From positions 1 through 64,000 of the forward strand of contig NZ_JABGCB010000024.1 in assembly GCF_013149295.1 (NCBI RefSeq): a stretch of 64,000 nt of DNA, read 5' to 3'. This DNA comes from Novosphingobium sp. SG751A. Lineage in GTDB: Bacteria; Pseudomonadota; Alphaproteobacteria; Sphingomonadales; Sphingomonadaceae. Positions 60,478 to 64,000 of this stretch are shown in pieces (positions within the stretch are counted from its first letter, which is position 1; every line of letters starts with the position of its first letter). A program made the position numbers and the translations under genes. The notes beneath the pieces were generated by a model. That model searched no databases, was not told the DNA's origin, and worked only from the letters and a program-made list of their open reading frames with translations.

Positions 60478-62400
60478 ATGGATCTCGAAGCATCCCGCCG
60501 GGGTGTCATGCTTGGTCTTGCCGCTCTACCCGCTGCCGCTCATGCCGCAAAAGCGAGCCTGCGCCATCGCGCCACCTCGCCTGATGGTCGGGTGGAGGTG
60601 GAACTGCATACCGGCCCGCTCGGCTGGTCGGTTCGCTATAACGGCAGGCCTATCCTGACGCGCTCTCCCTTAGCTTTGCGTCTGGCGGAGGCCGCAGTTC
60701 TGGGGCCACAGGCGATCTCCACGGCCAGCAGCACCCGGCAGATCAAGGGCAACTGGTCCCCGCCTTTCGGCATCCGCGCCGTCAGCACCGAGGCTTGCGG
60801 CGAAATCACCGTGACCTTGCAGGACCGGGCCAGCGCGATCACCTTTGCGGCGGTGGCGCGGGCCTATGACGCCGGTGTTGCGATCCGCTTTCATCTGATC
60901 AAAGCGCCCGGCCCATCGGTCGTGGTTACCGGCGAAGCCATCGAATTTCGCCTTCCCGCCGATGCTGTGGTCCATGCCAGCAGGGACGAGGGCGAATATC
61001 AGACCACGCATCAGACCGCCGTATCCCCCATTCCCGAACCGGCGCTGACGGCCAGTTGTGATCCGCCAGGGCTGGCCGATGTTCCGCTGACCGCGCAACT
61101 GGGCGATGGCACCACTGTTGTCATCACCGAGAGCGATCGGCTCCATTACCCTCGCATGATGCTCAAAAGCACGGAGCACGGCCTGACCACGAGGCTGATG
61201 CAGTATCCCGGCCGCGCGACCGGCTATTCCGGCCCGGGCGATACCGAGGCCGAAGACCATTTCACCCTTGCTGAAGGCGCGCAGACGCCGTGGCGGGTCA
61301 TCGTGCTTTCGCCCGATCCGGCAGGCCTGCTGGAGCGGCAGGATCTGATCCCCACACTGGCCAGCCCAAACCGATTGGGCGATGTGTCATGGGTAAAGCC
61401 GGGGCGGGCGATCCGCATCCGGGGCTTTACCACGCAGGCGGGGCTGGACACGGTCGATTTTGCCGCTGCCCGCCGCCTCGATTATGTCGAATGGGACGCG
61501 CATTGGTATGGTGATGGCACCGACCCCAGCGATGCCACCTATGCCATTCCCGCTATCGATATTCGCAAGGTGGTGGATTATGCGCGCTCCAAGGGGCTGG
61601 GCATGATCCTGTATGTCGATCGCGTTCCGGCGATGCGACAACTGGACGCGATCCTGAAGACCTATCGTTCCTGGGGCGTGGCGGGGATCAAGTTCGGCTT
61701 TGTCTGGGAAGGACGGCAGAGCGATGTCGATTTCATCACCAATCTGGTGCGTGCTTGCGGCGAGCATGGGCTGCTGGTCAATCTGCATGACAATCTGCGC
61801 CCGGCGGGGCTGGAGCGGACCTATCCCAATTACATCGCGCTGGAAGGCGTGCGTGGCAACGAGCATTTCCCCACTGCCGCGCATAATTGCACGCTGCCCT
61901 TCACGCGGGCGATTGCCGGGCCGATCGACTATACGATCTGCTATGCCAATCCGCGAAACCGGACGACCAATGCCCATCAACTCGCCATGGCGGCGGTCTA
62001 TTATAATCCGCTGACCTTTCTTTACTGGTATGATGGGCCGGAGAAATATGCGGGTCGCAACTGGCCCGAACTGGCGTTTTTCGATGAATGTCCCACCAGT
62101 TGGGATCGCACAGTTGCCTTGTCCGGGGCTATTGGCCAGCATGTCGTGGTGGCGCGCCGCAACAAAGGCCGCTGGTATCTGGGTGCGCTGACCAATGAGC
62201 AGGGCAGGGATCTGACGGTGCCGCTGCATTTCCTTGAAAAAGGGCGCTGGCGTGCGCGCCGCTTTGCTGATGGCCTGCCCGGCGCGCAGGCCATGGCCAC
62301 CCCGGTGATCCTGTCCGAGGACATCGTCACGCCGCACCAAAGCCTGACGCTTCGCCTTGCTCCATCGGGCGGGCAGGCGATCATTTTCGAGCCTGCTTAG
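60478..62400 (+). CDS. GH97-family glycoside hydrolase
   Basis: A 640-residue secreted enzyme (signal with RRGVMLGLAALPAAAHA). The N-terminal beta-sandwich (SPDGRVEVELHTGPLGWSV), the central barrel (RLDYVEWDAHWYGD near 330, then GLGMILYVDRVP) and ALEGVRGNEHF near 455-463 follow the GH97 layout. In IKFGF (about 404-408), Gly407 stands where retaining GH97 alpha-galactosidases have their Asp nucleophile, which suggests the inverting alpha-glucosidase type or altered activity. AAAAGGAAG lies before the ATG at 60478. Confidence 0.88.
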   Translation: MDLEASRRGVMLGLAALPAAAHAAKASLRHRATSPDGRVEVELHTGPLGWSVRYNGRPILTRSPLALRLAEAAVLGPQAISTASSTRQIKGNWSPPFGIRAVSTEACGEITVTLQDRASAITFAAVARAYDAGVAIRFHLIKAPGPSVVVTGEAIEFRLPADAVVHASRDEGEYQTTHQTAVSPIPEPALTASCDPPGLADVPLTAQLGDGTTVVITESDRLHYPRMMLKSTEHGLTTRLMQYPGRATGYSGPGDTEAEDHFTLAEGAQTPWRVIVLSPDPAGLLERQDLIPTLASPNRLGDVSWVKPGRAIRIRGFTTQAGLDTVDFAAARRLDYVEWDAHWYGDGTDPSDATYAIPAIDIRKVVDYARSKGLGMILYVDRVPAMRQLDAILKTYRSWGVAGIKFGFVWEGRQSDVDFITNLVRACGEHGLLVNLHDNLRPAGLERTYPNYIALEGVRGNEHFPTAAHNCTLPFTRAIAGPIDYTICYANPRNRTTNAHQLAMAAVYYNPLTFLYWYDGPEKYAGRNWPELAFFDECPTSWDRTVALSGAIGQHVVVARRNKGRWYLGALTNEQGRDLTVPLHFLEKGRWRARRFADGLPGAQAMATPVILSEDIVTPHQSLTLRLAPSGGQAIIFEPA

Positions 62401-62418
62401 GCAAGAGGCGGAGCTTCC

Positions 62419-63618
62419 ATGAAGATTTTGCACCCGTTGGCGTTTCAGGTCGGTCTGGGCCTGCTCTGCGCGCCCCTGACCGCCCATGCCGGGGATGGTG
62501 CGTTCCGCCATCCCGGCGCGTTCAGTTCGGCCCGTGATTTTGCCGCTATCGCCGAGGCGGTGAAACAGCATCGCGATCCCTGGGCGGCGGATTTCGCAAA
62601 GATGCGCGCCAATGCGCATGATGATCCCGCCTATCAGCCGCGTGATGTGGCGACGGTCGTGCGCGGCGCTCAGCCGGGCGGCCCTTCGGAAAATTATGCC
62701 AATCTCTTCAATGATGCGGCTGCCGCCTACGCGCTGGCTCTCGACTGGCGGATCAGCGGCGACGAGAGGCGAGGCAATGCGGCGGTGCGCATTCTCAAGG
62801 CATGGGCGCATTCGCTACGCATGGTCACGGGAACCTCCGACCGCTATCTGGCCGCCGGGATCTATGGCTATCAACTGGCCATAGCGGGAGAAACCCTGCG
62901 CGATTTTCCCGGTTGGAAGGCGGCTGATCAGGCGGACTTTCGCACTATGATGCTCAACGTCTTCGCACCCATGAACCGCGACTTTCTGGCCCGTCATAAT
63001 GGCGCGAAGATCGATCACTACTGGGCTAATTGGGATCTTTGCAATCTGGCTTCGCTGATGGCGATCGGGATACTGACCGACCGGCGCGATCTTTATGAAC
63101 AGGCCCGCGACTATTATCTGAACGGCACCGGCAACGGTGCGATCCGCAACGCGGCATGGCATGTATTTCCGGGCGGGTTGGCGCAATGGCAGGAAAGCGG
63201 CCGCGATCAGGGGCATAGCCTGATGGGCGTGGGGCTGGCCGGTACGATCTGCGAAATGGCATGGCAGCAGGGAGATGATCTCTACGGCGCCTATGACAAT
63301 CGCCTATTGGCAGCGGCACGCTATGTCGCGCTCTATAACCTTGGGGAAAATGTGCCCTATGCGCCCTATGCCAACAGCGATGTCACGCAGGATGCCATTG
63401 CGCCCAAAATGCGCGGGCAGGTGCGGCCGGTGTGGACCTTGCTTTACAATCATTATGTCGGGCGCAAAGGGCTGGACGCGCCTGAACTTGCGCTGATGAT
63501 CGCGAAGAACGGCATGGATGGCGGTGGGGGCGATTATGGTCCCAACAGCGGCGGATTCGATGAACTTGGCTATGGCACGCTGACTGCCATCCCCTCTAGC
63601 GTAGTATTAGGTCCGTAA
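62419..63618 (+). CDS. Alginate-lyase-family polysaccharide lyase
   Basis: A 399-residue secreted protein with signal peptide (GLGLLCAPLTAHAGD). ENYANLFNDAAAAYALALDW, IDHYWANWDLCNLASLM and ESGRDQGHSLMGVGLAG match the alginate_lyase domain (PL5/PL38-type toroid), with catalytic Asn, His and Tyr candidates in these blocks. The family end FDELGYGTLT is reached, then a short tail. It starts 18 bp after GH97. It could cut glucuronan, alginate or a related uronan; the true substrate cannot be told. Confidence 0.87.
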   Translation: MKILHPLAFQVGLGLLCAPLTAHAGDGAFRHPGAFSSARDFAAIAEAVKQHRDPWAADFAKMRANAHDDPAYQPRDVATVVRGAQPGGPSENYANLFNDAAAAYALALDWRISGDERRGNAAVRILKAWAHSLRMVTGTSDRYLAAGIYGYQLAIAGETLRDFPGWKAADQADFRTMMLNVFAPMNRDFLARHNGAKIDHYWANWDLCNLASLMAIGILTDRRDLYEQARDYYLNGTGNGAIRNAAWHVFPGGLAQWQESGRDQGHSLMGVGLAGTICEMAWQQGDDLYGAYDNRLLAAARYVALYNLGENVPYAPYANSDVTQDAIAPKMRGQVRPVWTLLYNHYVGRKGLDAPELALMIAKNGMDGGGGDYGPNSGGFDELGYGTLTAIPSSVVLGP

Positions 63619-63665
63619 TTGGTAGCTATCCAGATGAGTATAGCGGGGGTAAAGCAGTCGTATTT

Positions 63666-63968
63666 TCATGCTTCCGGCCAAGCCTCCTCCACCCAATCCC
63701 GCGCGGTATGGATCACCCGCAAGATCGAGACCGCCCTATCCCTGTCGGTCAATGCATAGGCGATAATATAGGGTAGGCCGCGCACCGATTTCTCGTAAGT
63801 CCCCGCCACGCGCCCCGGATGGCCTGTTGCGAAATCTCCCAAGGCGGCGCCAGTCTGGCCAATGGCATCAACCACCCGGCGCGCCGCCTGTGGATCCTGT
63901 GCGGCAATATACTCAATCTGCGCGCGGATATCGGCCAAGGCGGCTTCCGCCCATTCAACCCGCCTCAC
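63666..63968 (-). CDS. parE: ParE/RelE-family toxin
   Basis: A 100-residue toxin of the RelE/ParE superfamily: VEWAEAALADIRAQIEYIA at the N-terminus, RVVDAIGQT in the middle, and VRGLPYIIAYALTDRDRAVSILRVIHTARDW at the end. The start is GTG at 63966-63968, sharing bases with the antitoxin stop (TGA within GTGA), the usual coupled arrangement. It is convergent with the lyase gene at the edge of the carbohydrate block. Confidence 0.88.
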   Translation of the reverse strand: MRRVEWAEAALADIRAQIEYIAAQDPQAARRVVDAIGQTGAALGDFATGHPGRVAGTYEKSVRGLPYIIAYALTDRDRAVSILRVIHTARDWVEEAWPEA

Positions 63969-64000
63969 TGACTGGAGGACTGGCCGCGTTCGGCAGCATC
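63965..64000 (-). CDS. Antitoxin gene, last 11 codons (runs off the window)
   Basis: The minus strand ends with codons for DAAERGQSSSQ and TGA at 63965-63967, overlapping the toxin's GTG. Only the C-terminal end is inside the window, so the family cannot be determined; a ParD- or Phd-type antitoxin is expected from the partner. Confidence 0.5.
   Translation of the reverse strand, partial: DAAERGQSSSQ

Noticed and set aside
61387..62811. 474-codon minus-strand frame opposite GH97 and the lyase gene
   Set aside because: It spans two well-supported plus-strand genes and has no recognisable features.
1..64000. CRISPR array, tRNA or rRNA genes
   Set aside because: No regularly spaced repeats and no tRNA or rRNA-like sequence were noticed in reading; a covariance-model scan could not be run.

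Overview
The window looks like part of a large plasmid or other conjugative replicon of an alphaproteobacterium of the sphingomonad group (Novosphingobium, Sphingobium or Sphingomonas type). The reasons are the high G+C, many TonB-dependent receptors, an F-type transfer operon of the kind found on sphingomonad plasmids, and an astexin-like lasso peptide cluster with its own isopeptidase. The assignment is inferred from gene content; no rRNA or replication gene is present.

Layout. (1) 1-610: a decayed IS3-family element next to short direct repeats. (2) 706-22596, minus strand: one long F-type type IV secretion operon, read right to left: dsbC-like, traA, traL, traE, traK, traB, traV, traC, three small membrane-protein genes, traW, traU, a small unknown, a traN split into two genes, trbC, an S26 signal peptidase, a thioredoxin-like traF, a second thioredoxin-like gene, traH and traG. 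Most junctions are 4-bp ATGA or GTGA overlaps. No relaxase or TraD coupling protein is in the window. (3) 22756-24579: a cluster of palindromes in front of the operon, then a divergent unknown gene, an XRE-type regulator and a GntR-type regulator. (4) 24733-33902: a complete lasso peptide locus. It has a precursor with a predicted 9-residue ring, a B protein, a cyclase, an S9-family isopeptidase, a TonB receptor with a signalling domain, FecR and an ECF sigma factor. (5) 34591-37163: a GHKL/HSP90-type ATPase followed by two small paralogous proteins; this is the least understood module here. (6) 37983-39050: a 5'-truncated hipA that marks the edge of the next block.

(7) 39069-63618: a carbohydrate-use locus for a uronic-acid-containing polysaccharide. 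The left arm (minus strand) encodes an MFS transporter, GH88, an aldo/keto reductase, KduI, KduD, KdgK, a heparinase II/III-type lyase, a TonB receptor, GH43, a Sde182-type (DUF1593) protein, mannose-6-phosphate isomerase and a GH28-like beta-helix protein. The right arm (plus strand) encodes a LacI-family repressor, a ROK fructokinase-like enzyme, a second TonB receptor, a GH97 enzyme and an alginate-lyase-family protein. Three palindromes sharing the core TTATCGATATC lie before the two receptor genes and between the MFS and lacI genes, which suggests one local regulon under the LacI protein. (8) 63666-64000: a ParE-type toxin and the last codons of its antitoxin.

How the parts fit: outer-membrane receptors import oligosaccharides; periplasmic lyases and hydrolases trim them; GH88 releases unsaturated uronate; KduI, KduD and KdgK convert it to 2-keto-3-deoxy-6-phosphogluconate. 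The aldolase for the last step is not in the window. The lasso locus is self-contained: make the peptide, sense and re-import it, and linearise it with the isopeptidase.
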